Below, piece after piece: positions 12,241 through 25,100 of a stretch of 64,000 nucleotides of DNA. The notes under the pieces were generated by a model. The model was not told the origin of the DNA. It worked only from the letters and a program-made list of their open reading frames with translations, and made no database searches. The position numbers were made by a program, and so were the translations under genes. This DNA is from Hymenolepis diminuta (taxonomy: Eukaryota; Platyhelminthes; Cestoda; Cyclophyllidea; Hymenolepididae), in NCBI GenBank assembly GCA_900708905.1, contig CAADRB010000063.1:459477-523476 (forward strand), given 5' to 3'. Every line of letters begins with the position of its first letter. Positions within the stretch are counted from its first letter, which is position 1.

Positions 12241-14431
12241 GTCCCCTATACCAATGCAATCCGAGAAGGTCTATCTTCTCCGGTTATGATTTACCCGCCC
12301 ACCAGATAGAGTCAGGCTACGATTCACTCAGGTTCAGGGAGATTAGACAAAATGCAGTTAACCCAAATGATTATTAATTTGTCAATAACAATGCCCATTC
12401 GATTTGTGATAGAGGTGGTGGTCGAATTGGAGACAGACTGTGGAAATTATTACCCCGAGACAAGACAACAATTAAGTATCTTCAAATTCTATTTGTTGGC
12501 TTCTTATCACTTCTAATGAAACCTGTGATCTAGTTTGTCAATATGAAACAAGTAATATATTTAGTGTTAACAAAAATGTTAGTTTTAACATGTCTAATGT
12601 TCCACCATGTAAGTTTATTCAGGACTGGTAAAATAGTGTTTTGTTTGCAATATCCGTTGATAAAATTTGAAATGTGAGTTAAATTGAAAGAAAAAAATAT
12701 AGAAATACAATTATAAAAAGTTTTCTTTTCCATTTCTCAGAATATAATCATTTGCTTTTTATAAACACAGTTTAATTAATAGGAATCTCATATAAAAAAC
12801 CCTTTGTGAAACTATTCATCAAAAAATCTGCAGAATATGATCCAGTTTGTCTATGTATCTCTAATTGCTTAGCTTACATACCACAATGGTTTTCTGACTG
12901 AAAGCTAAGAAGAATAAATGAATTTGAAATCAGTATGGTACATCGATTGCTTATTATTGTTTCCATAAAAATTGGAGATAGTGATTTCCCCTGTCGGTCC
13001 ACATACTTTATTTACCGCGTCATTGTCCTACAGTCATTGGTTGAGATTAAACAATCTGTAAATAGTTTGGCTGTAAGCATATATATTCCAACAACTTAGT
13101 TCGGGTAAATGAGGCTGACCTTAAAACATATCTCAATACAAAACAGAATAAAAAAACAGGGTTCAACATCTTTAACGTAAGTTTTGTTATTAGTGATAGC
13201 CTTCCCTTGGGAATGAATATGTTAATTTTTTTATCAAATCGGAAACTTTTGAAGTAAAAGACAAGCTGTTAGGTATATAAAAACTGCGACGTTTGCTTTT
13301 GTCAGAACTAGCAATTATAGTGACTATTTAACTAATAGAAGTTTAGGGTAATATCTGAGATAATATGTAGTTTTAATAATGAAACACCAACGCGGATAGT
13401 ATTTAAGAATGATCTATTTATGTATTCCCACTTAATTTTTGATAAGAAATTTCCTTAGGAGTTTTGAGCTCAGATGATTCCTCGACACGGATCTGAAGGA
13501 ATTTCAAAGATATTACGAATCCAGTCTAATATTGGATTGCATACAATTTATTCTGGTGTAGAACTCTCCTCGTGAATTGTTTCCTTGAATCTCCTTTTGG
13601 AGGTTCAACCAAACAATATTACTCTACCCAGTTATTCCGATTCATCTATTCCCCCTTTACTACTAAAGTTTATTTATTCCTTCCTAAAAAAGTATTCTCA
13701 TTACATTATTATCTCCTGCATAGTGTTCCTTGCAAAGAGGGTGCTAGTAAGATATACTGGTGTTAGTTTAGGCAGAATCTATTCACCTGACGCTGGATTT
13801 GCTAACTGCCTCCCTTTCCATATATATTTTCTTTTGAACAGAAGAGGACAAATTAAATGTCACAAAATGAATGGTCCGGTCGAAAGTTGATTTAATCTTT
13901 TACGTAAGGGGGTTTCGACAAAATTTATAGGAACTGAATGCTTTCATTTGTCCTTAGTGGGTAAATGTAAAACTAAAGCCGATTTGAAAATTGTCGAGTA
14001 CTTTTTTCTTGTACATACTCCACCGAGTAAGAGGTTGTGGGTAATGAGAAAAATAAATTTGCATTGTATTATGTAATTTGATGTTGTAAAAGTACAACTG
14101 AGAAATGGAGAAGGTTTAAGGTACAACGGAACAAAGAAAACCGTTAGATGAGTTAATAGTAAAACAATGAATGGGAAAATTAACTTTTCAGAAATGGATA
14201 CTGAATTATTGTCACATGCCTTTTCTAGAAGAATAATTGAAATTAAATTGATTTTATCTTCTAATTTTTTGGTAAATTTAACCATTAAACGAAACTTTTA
14301 AATTAATTTAATTCACGGGATGGTTTTCTTAAAAGAACAACCAATTAAATAAATCAATTTTATGTAATAGCAATTTCTAATTTATTTATATATATTTATA
14401 TATACGTAAGTTCGACATTATTTTGTTATAA
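12241..14431. other. No convincing gene
   Basis: Two overlapping plus-strand frames at 13572-13890 (64 and 101 codons) and a minus-strand frame at 13944-14285 (113 codons) are open but of chance length and without splice or promoter support. A perfect 14-bp palindrome (ttaccaattggtaa) lies at 12084-12097. Confidence 0.35.
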
Positions 14432-14581
14432 TCACCTTTTCATAAGTTACAATTGAATTGCCTTCATCTGAGCGTAGATCCACACATTGCTGAAGATCGG
14501 CTTAATACTTTCCGTAATTATGCACGGGCTATAAATAGCTTCTTACCTGAAGATATGAAGGTGCTGATTTGCATCGCTTGA
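14432..14581 (+). CDS. Coding-like fragment, faintly TruA/PUS-like
   Basis: This is a 49-codon frame between TAA (14429) and TGA (14579) in a patch of raised G+C. Its last third, INSFLPEDMKVL, recalls the LNxxLPxDIRVL motif of TruA/PUS-type tRNA pseudouridine synthases. The motif is short and no TDxGVHA-type catalytic sequence is seen, so the likeness may be accidental. If real it is an exon or pseudogene fragment. On the opposite strand the same place reads cttcatatcttcag|gtaaga, a possible splice site. Confidence 0.13.
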   Translation, partial: SPFHKLQLNCLHLSVDPHIAEDRLNTFRNYARAINSFLPEDMKVLICIA

Positions 14582-17500
14582 TGTTTTTTCAAAAAAGTTC
14601 AAACTTATCTGATTTTGCAACAAATTTGCCACATGACACAGTGGTGAAAAAGATATCTACGAAATGTCAAAAGAAGGGGAAGAGGTTAAGCTAAATTAAT
14701 TGCTACAAAATCCTACACTGGAGATCACGTGAAATAACCGATTTGATCACATGTTGAATACGAAGGCGAGTTTTTTTTGAGGGTTCACCAGGTTTTACCT
14801 CAGTTTATTAATAATTTAGAGATGTCTGATAATGTGCAGGTTTTTCTTAATAAAAAGTAATACCTAATTCTGGTGACATTTTTCAATAGGTAATTTTAAA
14901 TTTAAAAATGATGAGGCAAAACGAAATACTAGAGCTTAATTGTGTTAGAGACAGCTACGATTTAGAAGTCGTCGATAGGGACAAAAAACTTTATGAACAC
15001 TAGCTTAAAACAAAGTGAAACTCAGTGTATGTAGTGAAGACAGAAGTATTTTAACGCAAATAGCGTAAATCCATATATGGCGACTATTAAGTATGATACG
15101 CTGAACGTATTTATTTAAAAAGAGAAAATAAAATTAAAAATATAAAAGGAATGCTAGATAACGTAAATATATGGAGAAATTTCATTAAGAATGAATTTAT
15201 GAATTATAACCCCGTAATATTATGCAAAATATTGAGGGATCAATGATTTCTATCAGTCCTTTGTTTTTAAATTAGAAAACACTAAAGTCACTATAAATCT
15301 CCTCAAATTATCAAACTTATTAGAATATTTCAATTTGAAATTTTTTGAATATTCAATGAAATATACACAAATAATTTATTTTGCGATTATACATATTTTG
15401 ACCAAGAAATGTAGTTGTCTCTCAAATTTTAACAAATTGTAATGTAAGAGCTAAATTCTATTTAGTCACCATATTTTCTTCAGATATTTGAATAAATAAG
15501 TATTCCACCTATTTAGAGATCCAGTCGGTTTTAAAAATTGTTACCTTCATTTATTAACAAGTACCAATGATGACGCGTCTGAGAGGACAGATTAAAACCA
15601 ACTGACAGATCCATTAACACACCGTTAACACACATTAAAGCATTAAAATTTAATAAACAAATACATCAAGAATGAATTTCAAGTAACAGAAACGTTCTAC
15701 ATTTTAATCTTAGACTTGAAAGCTAGCTTCCTCAAATCCAGTCTACTCCAATATTTCAACCTTAATTATATGCGAATGGGTTAAGCGTCCCTGTTCGATG
15801 CAAAGTTAAATGAATTGGACTGCAAGTCTAGCCAAGAGGGACGGGAATGTTGATTTAAAATGATGGCCGTGTTTTCCTTAGTATTTTCATTGCAGCATTT
15901 GACGTAAAGTATTCTAAGACCATCTTTAAAGTGCGAATTTGTTGTAAAGCGAATGTGTACTACATTGGATGCAGAAAACAAAGTGACAGTTAGATGCACG
16001 TGCCCTGACCAATTGAGAAGTTTATAATTAAATTTAAATTCTAAATTCTATTATTTTACCATGATAGCATAAAAATTATAATTTTAACCGTGAAAAGTGA
16101 CTGAAATCAATGGTCAACGTCCAATAAATAATAGAGGCGTGAAGATCAAATGTTGATGAAGCAACGTCAAGATAATGCAGAGTCTAACTTCAGTTCGGTG
16201 GCTTCCGTTTCAAAATTTTAATTTCATGATCTTTTCCTCGGAATGAAGCAAATCCTCGCCTTCAACAGTTAGTGCTCATTAAGTGGTTTATTAATCAAGA
16301 ATTTTGGTTTTGTCATTCCAGTTCATTTCTTTCCTCTCAGTACTTGTGATCGCAGCATGATGTCGCAAGTAATATTAAGCAGCTTACGGTCCTAATACAG
16401 CAGAGATGATATAATTAATGTATTAAATTGGGAGAGTTTTGGGGTGATTTGATGTTCCTTTGCATATTTGTGCAGAATTATTATTTTAATCACATTCATT
16501 TCCCCCCATTTTTCTGCAGTGTAAGTTTGTGGGTTTACGGCACCTTTTTGGACATATTTTTCTATTCCATTTGTGTCCTCAAATATAAATGTCAGTTAAT
16601 TTTATTCATAAAATTTCTTTCCTCAAACCTTTTGCGGCGTATGTATTTATTTCATTTAAACAAAAGTTTACAACTGAGCTATTTATAAGAGCATTTACTA
16701 AGTGAAGAAGAAAGTCTCTAAACCAAAATTTCTACACAATTTTATTCGTAAAAAGCCATTATTTGTGCTAAAAATCAATTTCTAGGACATTTTAAAGACA
16801 CTTGTTCTGTGCCTACCTTTCAGTACGAGCGGGTGAAAACTGTAATAGATATTAACTGAAGTTTTGTATTAAGTCGTGCCTTAGTAATCTTCTCCTTTTA
16901 AAATTCATCTGATTTTAGAACAAATCGTACACGAAAATATTAAGAAATTTGTTTTGAGCCCTTTTCATAATAAAATTTGTGTGATCTAATGATCAGTAAA
17001 AGTCAATGAGATAGTTTTCTTCTTATGTTCAAGAGAGCCAGATGATATTGATTTACTAATTTTAACGAAGAGTAATCCTTATGTTCGATCAAAGTAACTT
17101 TTCCTATTAATAACCTTTCAGCGTCACTATTCCTCCTCTATCCATCATACTTATTTTCCTTTCTTGACTCCAAATGAGAAAAATGGCAAGGCGATCATTT
17201 AATTATCATTTATTTTCATGTGAAATGGAACTGTATTTCAGTTTTTCAGTTCACTTTCATGACGAAGTAACAACTTCCTCATTCATCTTTTTGATTGATA
17301 ACGGATTTACTTAATTTGAATACTTAACAACATATTTTGCCATTTGTATTTATTTAGATCTAATATTAGTTAAATTAGTTAAGTTAATCTCTAATTGTCG
17401 TTTTTCACAAATAAAATTAATTTCTGAACATCAGAAAGACCTCCCTAAATCTTCTCCAAGTATTTTTGTCAAGTCTCTTATATTTCATTTACTTTCATAT

Positions 17501-18165
17501 TTCCTCTTATCGTATCGGAGGCATAGTCGTTTATTAAACTAGAAGTTTCTTAGGAAAAAACATCAAATAATATAACACTAATACCAATAATTTTATACTA
17601 ATAATAACTTAATACTAATGTTTTATCTAATATATAATTTATTAATTAAGATTGTGCGAATACATTCAACTGAGCTTTAATGGATATATGTTGACGTATA
17701 CGAACTAACAACTGGATTGATGAAATCAACTAAACCCTCAAGATTCAGCACAAAATACTCAGTTTGAAATAACGATAAATTCATTTTGTAAGTTGTTTAA
17801 AGGATATTGTGCGCCTTCCTCTAAATTTGTCTGCATCATTTTGAAAGGTTTCTTCCTCGTAATATAGACAATATCATATCCGTTATAGCAGAATCTCAAC
17901 AAGACCATCATTTTGAACTTCTAACAGCTTTAGTAAAAACTATCTCCAAAAAATGATGTCATTGAGGTCACAAGATCAATTTTGGTTGATGAAACAAACG
18001 AAAGAGAAAACCTAATAGAAATATTAGTTGATCTCTGGAATATTAGATGGAAAGGCACTGGTGTACCTTCATGTGTCTTCAATATCTGTTTGAAATATTT
18101 TCATTTTAAATATTATAAGTATCATATTAGGATTACAGTTTACATGTATAGATAATGTTATATCC

Positions 18166-18179
18166 ATATATATATATAT
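18166..18179. repeat. (AT)7 microsatellite
   Basis: Seven uninterrupted AT units inside a longer TA-rich region. Confidence 0.8.
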
Positions 18180-18837
18180 GTAAAAATGTTATAAACTAAT
18201 CATTTCAATAGAAGTGTCAGTTCTCAATAACTGGAACAACAATTTTCAATCATCTATTGACATCAAACCACTCAATATATTTCGGATATTCTCCACTTTA
18301 ATAGGGATTGCTCCAAATTGTTAAATGCCAAAGTAAAAGTTACCATTAATACGAAAAATTAATAGCATTTATTCAAAAATATTTCACCTTAGATTTCTAA
18401 AATCTCTGAAAAATGTTCTCCCTTAATATTATAATAATTTATTTGTACTAAACTAATTGACACCTAAATTAAAGTGAATCAATTACCACATGAGAAATCA
18501 AATGGTCATAATTTCTATTTAATTTTGAAACATTTAAGAAGGTATAAACACGAATTTGAATCATTAATACATTTTGGAAATTTCATATTTTTCAATCTAA
18601 AGTACATAATTTTAAGTGCGATATACTCATATAGAAGTATCGAACATATAGTAAAGTCCTTTATCACATGTGTCTTTTTAGCACGGAAGAGTACTTCGCG
18701 GAATCAAATTTTCAATCGTCTTTGATGTCTTGTACTCGTATTTTTAATTCACAATCTACATGTATAAATAAATATTTATATATGTATATTAGCTCCAGAT
18801 AAACAGAGTTCATTTATTGAGTCTATGTACTTTGCCT

Positions 18838-18857
18838 GCTAATTGAGGCTAATTGAG
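18838..18857. repeat. Tandem 10-bp duplication
   Basis: GCTAATTGAG occurs twice with no gap. It is flanked by related words (gagtctatgta, gagtttatgta), suggesting local slippage. Confidence 0.6.
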
Positions 18858-19869
18858 TTTATGTATACTTATTTACGAGTTTAAACATTTAAATTTTATT
18901 TATTTTGCAAATTGCAACATAGAATTAAACAATTTTTTCTGCTCTTTATAATTGATATACGTAAGAAATTAATAAAAAATTTTGCTGTATTTAATATTTT
19001 TGCAGTATCTCATGATTCCATTACTGCCTAGGTTCCAGCATAAATTAATTTATAAGAAATAAAGATCACTCCTAGCTTCAAGTTATACCGATCAGTAACT
19101 TTTATTTTAAAGATGGCAGTTGCGTTTCCTCCCAGTCATGTTAACTTAGTCAGGTCTATTGAATATTCCCATCAGCAATCAGTAAAATTTAAACCATATG
19201 TGATCCGAAGGACCAAATAAATGCAAATGAAAAACGAGCACTCACTTGGAAACATTTCCATCTGGGTAAAATTTTCACCATGTTTTGGAGAAAATAGCTG
19301 TACTATTATTATTAAAAAATTTCAAGGAATTAGATGATATGAAAAGCGGTAATGACCAAATCTAAACCAAGGAACTGATCCGAGACCCAAGACACCATAA
19401 ATCTATAAAAGTCACTAGTCTCTACTTTTCAGTGAATAATTTTTGTTTAAATTCTTGTCGCGGGTATTTTACCGATGTTCCAATCTACTGGGATCTTTTA
19501 TACAGGCTCTCAAACCTGTAGATATTTTCCTAATTAATTTTGTTTAATAAAAGGGAGCACATAAATAGAATATTTTAATATTGCATAAATTTAGACCTCC
19601 AAAACTTAACGTCTGACAAAATATTCATTCTATTCACACCAATTTATTTTCTTTATATCGCTGACTTTAGTAGGAAAACATTCCGAATTCACCTTTATGA
19701 AAAGCCAGTAGAGCTAGACGAAATATCAGTTTCTTGCTTCTCCCTATTTTTCGCAATGTTATATCTCTCCGCAACATATCCAATTTCATAAGAAAAAGAG
19801 AAAATATTTACTTAAAAGTTTCTGTTGACTGTGAGTCTACATCCATTAAGAAATATATACCATATATTT

Positions 19870-19917
19870 ATCATAATCAGTTTTGTGTCAATTATAATAT
19901 TTATCAATGATTATGAT
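19870..19917. repeat. Short inverted repeat
   Basis: atcataatca and its exact complement tgattatgat are separated by 28 bp in A+T-rich DNA. This could easily be chance. Confidence 0.3.
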
Positions 19918-20589
19918 TGAAGTTCAAGTTTAATTATTATAATCTTTATTGTTATTGAATTTAACTTTTAATAAGTTCAAAAACTAAACATCATATATTT
20001 TTAGATCAGTTTCCTTTCCAATAAGTTATTGGCAAAAATTGTTTTTTTAAAATAATATATCTAGTAAATTAGCATGAATTATTTCCTATTTCCTGTTCCT
20101 GATTGACTAACAAACAGACATTAATTAAGTTGATCTACGTTTAATCTGGAAGCATTCCATCATTTTCGGCAAAGATATACACGAAAACAACGGTATTAAA
20201 TTTTACACTGCCTAATGTTTACTGTTAGGAACATTTTTCAAACTTTGGTCTGCTGAATAAATTGAGAGAAAAATGTATCTCTGAAAGTCACGCAGATTCC
20301 TCTCTTCAGTTCATTGGATTTTGAAAGCAATATTTACTTTATTCTAAATCAAACATTTTTTGCAGTATTCAAATAATTAATTTATTATTATATTATAATT
20401 TCACCCGCAAATGAATTCTTTTATCAGGAATTGATACAATTCGTATCAGTCGCATAGATCATCTTTCAAATTTCGCTCAAAATATAAGTTAAAAAATATT
20501 TTAGCAATATCAATTAAATTTAAGAATATTGATTATCCATTTATACTCGTCTTTGTTTCGATAACTTCGATTTTGCCAGTAAAGTCCAA

Positions 20590-20709
20590 CGACACGTCGG
20601 TTACAAGATTAGCGGTACTGACGCTCCATTTTCACGTTCTCTCTCTTCTCTCAAGTTATTTCACTTTCTCTCTTTATACGTTTCCTCTCATTCTCTCCCT
20701 CTCCTTCCA
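20590..20709 (+). promoter_or_regulatory. CpG cluster plus CT/GA tract, possible promoter or 5' leader
   Basis: Six CpG dinucleotides fall within about 50 bp (20590-20637), exceptional for this window. They are followed by about 75 bp that is nearly all pyrimidine on the plus strand (20635-20709: repeated CTCT, TTCTCT, CCTCTCC). Read on the minus strand this is a run of GAGA elements, which arthropod GAGA-type factors bind. No TATA box or clear coding frame follows at once; the first ATG frames near 21057 and 21102 are short (18 and 13 codons). A promoter, a 5' UTR or the edge of a transposable element are all possible. Confidence 0.25.
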
Positions 20710-21977
20710 TTTTAATTTTTGTTTAGTGAATCCCTCTTTATAGTCATCATCATCTTCTAAATTTGCTCGTTATCGGCTGATAGCTGTTAGTTTTGGCTGT
20801 AACACACATAATTTGTACCATTCATTGCTGTTTCTGTTATTTTTCCTAGTCGTATTCGTCGTAAAAATATTTTATAAAGGGCATTTTAAAATTATTTTGA
20901 CCCATTTTTAATTGATCTAATAACTTTCAGTAAGGGGAGAGATCGAAAAGTATTGGCTCTTTGGATCGAATTTTGAAAAACCTACGTGGTTGAATTTTTC
21001 ACAGTTTCATATCAAAATATTCAAATCTTACTGATCGTCGTCCGGACCACCAATCCATGTCTTATCAACATTCTCCACCACCTTTACTTTTTTATCAATA
21101 TGGCTGGCCTTGATGTTTCAGTGAATTATTTTTATTATATTTGATTTTGTATTGCTTTAATACATCTCAATATGGGATTCTAAATGCCCATCTATTTACT
21201 TAAAGAGTCCGGTCTATTCTTTTCAAATTAGGATGAAAGATTTGGTTAGTAATTTTAGCTTAATATTTCTTTCTAACAGAAACATTTATATTACTTTTTA
21301 GCTTATTTTTCAGTTTTTGGAGATAGTATTATTATAATAATTAATGATTGTTATTATAGCTCTCTACTATAACTCAGAAAAAATATGCTACACCTTTTTA
21401 ATGTGGAGAGGAACTGATATTGTTTAACAAGTTAAAGAGATGGTAAGTTGAGGGGATCGAAATTGGTCTAAGACCAGCATCAAGGGACTTTGACTATTTA
21501 GATTTTGATTGCACAATGTTTGCTAAACGAGAGGCTTGCGTTCAGTGCTTAGTGATTTGTTTTATAAACAAGAAAGATCGATCTTGCCACTTTAGTTTAT
21601 TTGTATCAATTGAATGGGAAGAAAATGCTTCACCATGATGCTCAACAGAGATAAGGCAGGTAATCAGAGCTCTTAAGCTTTGCTCCCTCAGGATGGATCA
21701 ATGATATTACTAAAAGGCTGCTAGCAGCTGATGTAAACATAATCACCTGCGCATGAGTTTATTAATATCAATCTAATATTAATTAAGATTAGTAGTTTGA
21801 TCATTTAACTCGAAAATAAACACAGTAATAAAACGATTCTAAATGGACCTCAAATATTTAACTTATTAAAATATTTTCAATTAAATTTAAAAGAGAAAAT
21901 TTTTCAAAATTTTCAATTATGTTTATTTCAGTTATAATTTAAGTTTGTAACTTTTACTCAAATTATTTCTTTTTCAG
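20710..21977. other. No gene supported
   Basis: A 18-codon ATG frame (21057-21113, MSYQHSPPPLLFYQYGWP) follows the CpG/CT region; its Pro- and Tyr-rich composition is interesting but it is far too short to call. The rest is A+T-rich. Confidence 0.3.
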
Positions 21978-22105
21978 ATATACCCAACTTACATCTTAGT
22001 GAATCAGCACTTCCTTGTATATATTGTTTAAAAGAAATTCTTTTAGTATTTTCTTCTAAATGCCGTGAAATTCGGTACATTCCGCTTTATTCATGTTATG
22101 CTTAA
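21978..22105 (+). CDS. Candidate 3' exon, product unknown
   Basis: A strong acceptor (ttatttctttttcag) is followed by two bases and 41 open codons starting IPNLHLSESALPC and ending in TAA at 22103-22105. An AATAAA lies about 110 bp downstream (near 22215). The peptide carries Cys in CxxC spacing (PCIYC) but no recognised domain. Length is within chance; the acceptor and composition are the only support. Confidence 0.22.
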
Positions 22106-25100
22106 ATCTTGAATGATCATAACCGAAGCAAGTGTCAAATTTTGACATATCACAGGTTAAACATATAGATTTAGGAGCTTTTAGGCAAAAAACTTTATCA
22201 TTTATTAACTAATTAAATAAAATTATAAAATATATTGATGGAAAGTGCTTTTTAATTATGATATCAAAAATTGAAGTCAAATTATACAACTCCGTAGTTA
22301 GCTCCGAGAAAATATACACGGGACGGTATCTTAAAATATTAACTGGGAAAGTATGATTTATTCAGGAGAATCACAGAAAATAAAAATGCATGTGTTTGAT
22401 GTACTGAAAGTTATAGACCCTCTCAACTAAGATATCTTAAGTCTATTGGCTGCTTAATAACAAGCAACCTTAATTTGACCCTCGAACTTTAGAAATAAGG
22501 AATTAAAGGAGGGTGGTCAACTGATATGTTTATAATACCAATAAGTCTAGGATATCTCAAACAAGTATCCGTTATGATATCAGAGTAAGATGAGGAGATT
22601 TAAATTTTGGAAAGCGAATTGACATTTTAGTAGACACTTTACAATCTGAAATCAAACGTCTAACAACTTAGGACTGTGATGTCAAGGTCATCCTTGACAT
22701 CACTTTCTATCAGCTAGTAGTCAAAAAACAATGGGCAAATGCAGATTGTGAGGAATTTAAAATACGCAGTAAAATTTGTATTGTTGTATTAATTTTTAAT
22801 AAAATATTTGAATAAAACGCAATGAAAAATGCAAGCCAAAATATTTAGGGTGGATTCAACGGGACGGAAATTAAATCTTAAAAAAGTTTCGAGCTCGTGA
22901 TCTTTTTGTTGCAATGCAATCCAAATTAATTGCATAGAATTTGATGATATCAGATATATTTGTTAATTTATAACTCGTGACTGTCTATTGTCATGACCAC
23001 TTGCATATCCCATGCTCATTTTACGTTTTCGTAACTGCCATCTCAAAAATTTTGCTCTGAAGTTCAGCGTCAATAAGAATTTATAAATATTTGGGCCAAT
23101 CTGAAGGTGGATATTCAAAAAACCGTGTTGTAGATTGTAAGAAAAACCTTTTTCGAATTTGTCTGTAACTATTGAGCAACGATATCTCGTGATTGTACCA
23201 CTAAGCTTGCGATAACAAAGCGCGTATTCATTCTTCTTTAAAATTTAACAATCATGTCTTTAACTCTCTGCTTTAGGGAAACTTGTGGTACCTGATTCAC
23301 TGAACTACTTAAGTGAAAAAAGGTCATTTCCAGTATTAATTTACAAAAAAATAATAGATTAATATAATATTATTTTATCATAAATAGAATATGTTATTTT
23401 AACAAAGCACGAACCAATAAAACGAAAATGGCCATAGAAAATTTACTTAATAAATTCTCATTTTTTCTGTTTGTAAATTGATTTTAAGAGATCAAAATCA
23501 GATTTTCAAAATATAAAATCAAATCTGAATGTATTTATTATTTATCTGAAGATTAAAATGCCTTTAATGTTAAGAAAAGCTTTTGACAGCAGAAAGTAGT
23601 AGAGAAAAATGCTGTCATAGAAAATTTAACGTTGACTACGTAATGTCAAATGGGGTGCGATCTAGATGTAGAATCATAGTAAGGGATTTATCTTTCTTCC
23701 GTTATGGTACAAAGTCCGAAAGAAGATTGCAAATTGAAGCTATCATCTGCACAGATGTTTGATGTCACTGACTCTTCGATGAGTCATGTAAGATAAGATG
23801 ACACAGGCAAATGCGAGGTAAATAAACAACTGAGAATACCTTGTTAATTAGATAATTGTTTTGAGTAGTCGGAAAAATATAAGATAATTACAAAAGTAAA
23901 TATGACTTTTCATGCGAAATTTCCATGTATTGTGGATAAAAACAGTTGACAAATCATTAAAAACTTCATATCTGCTAACAAACTGGAGAGGTTTTAATAA
24001 ATTTCTATAAAGTATCCATTTAAAATTTCCTTTAAACAGTAAGTAAACCTTTTAGATGTTTTTAGATAATATAAATGAACAATATTTTAATTTTTGGCTT
24101 CGTTTTTAATCACTGTTTGAGTGAATGATGATTTTTTGTGTCAAATGCTCTCTGTCTAGAGATTTAAATAATAATTACTTATCTTCGGCATTATTAAATG
24201 ACAAAATTGTGTAAGTTACCAAATACAAAATATTTCGTTGCCCAAGAAATTTAACTAATTATTTAAAGTTATTGACATTTGAGCATGTGCTTTTCACATG
24301 TAAATATATTTTCATTTGTTAAATATATTAATTTATTCATTACTAATAGCTTAAAATTTGACAATCCATTTTGATATCCATCTTAAAGGATCGCTTTAAA
24401 CCGCAATAATCACGTTTGCATTTGCAGCAAATCAAAACCTTTCATCAGCGATTTCATGTTGATTTTTTACTGTAAAAAAGCCTTTTTGAGAATTTTATTT
24501 CGCTCAGAGAGAATCTAAAGTTATAAATTTAAACCTAATGCATTTAAATGGATCCATATTTTCCGTTTTAATCAGCTAATTATATATTTTCGAAAAAGAG
24601 ATCGGAAAAATTGGACAGAGTTCCGAACTGAACTACAGCACTTTTTTGGCTACCGTTAAACGTAATTAAATTTATGAAAATAAAACAACAATTCTTACAC
24701 CGGGTTATAAAATTTTGATTTTTTAGTTTACGCAAGATTTTGGTTCATTTTGCCAGAAATATAGAACAATAATCGACATAACAAGAATTTTAAATAATGC
24801 ATGAGAAGGAGACAAATTTATGCGCCATATAAAAGTAAAGACGAATTTACAACTTGCTATACCATTTAGATATATCTCTTAATTGTATTTGTTTATTTTT
24901 CTACACACTAACACAAGTGTAAAATATTTAAGAAAAAATCTTAAAAAGTGAAGTGACTGTCCACCCTTTGCAAACTTAGATGGATAGTCATTATTTGCTT
25001 AGATACCTGGGCACTCTTACTCATTGGTTTACTTGATCTTTCTATATATGGCCACAAAACTCACTTATTCCTCATTGCCTTTTTGTTCTTTTTTACTGAT

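Larger units (their letters stand above)
14582..20589. other. A+T-rich gene-free stretch
   Basis: No gene is supported. The 72-codon minus frame at 15781-15999 and the 86-codon plus frame at 16428-16688 are within chance. There are several good polypyrimidine-AG acceptors (for example before 17123 and at 16519) but no clear exons behind them. A+T simple sequence is common around 17560-17650 and 19850-20000. Confidence 0.4.

Noticed and set aside
13944..14285. 113-codon minus-strand frame
   Set aside because: Chance length, biased towards Ile/Leu/Phe/Lys as expected from A+T-rich DNA, with no supporting signals.
22676..22703. miRNA precursor
   Set aside because: The stem is only 12 bp and does not extend, far short of a precursor hairpin.
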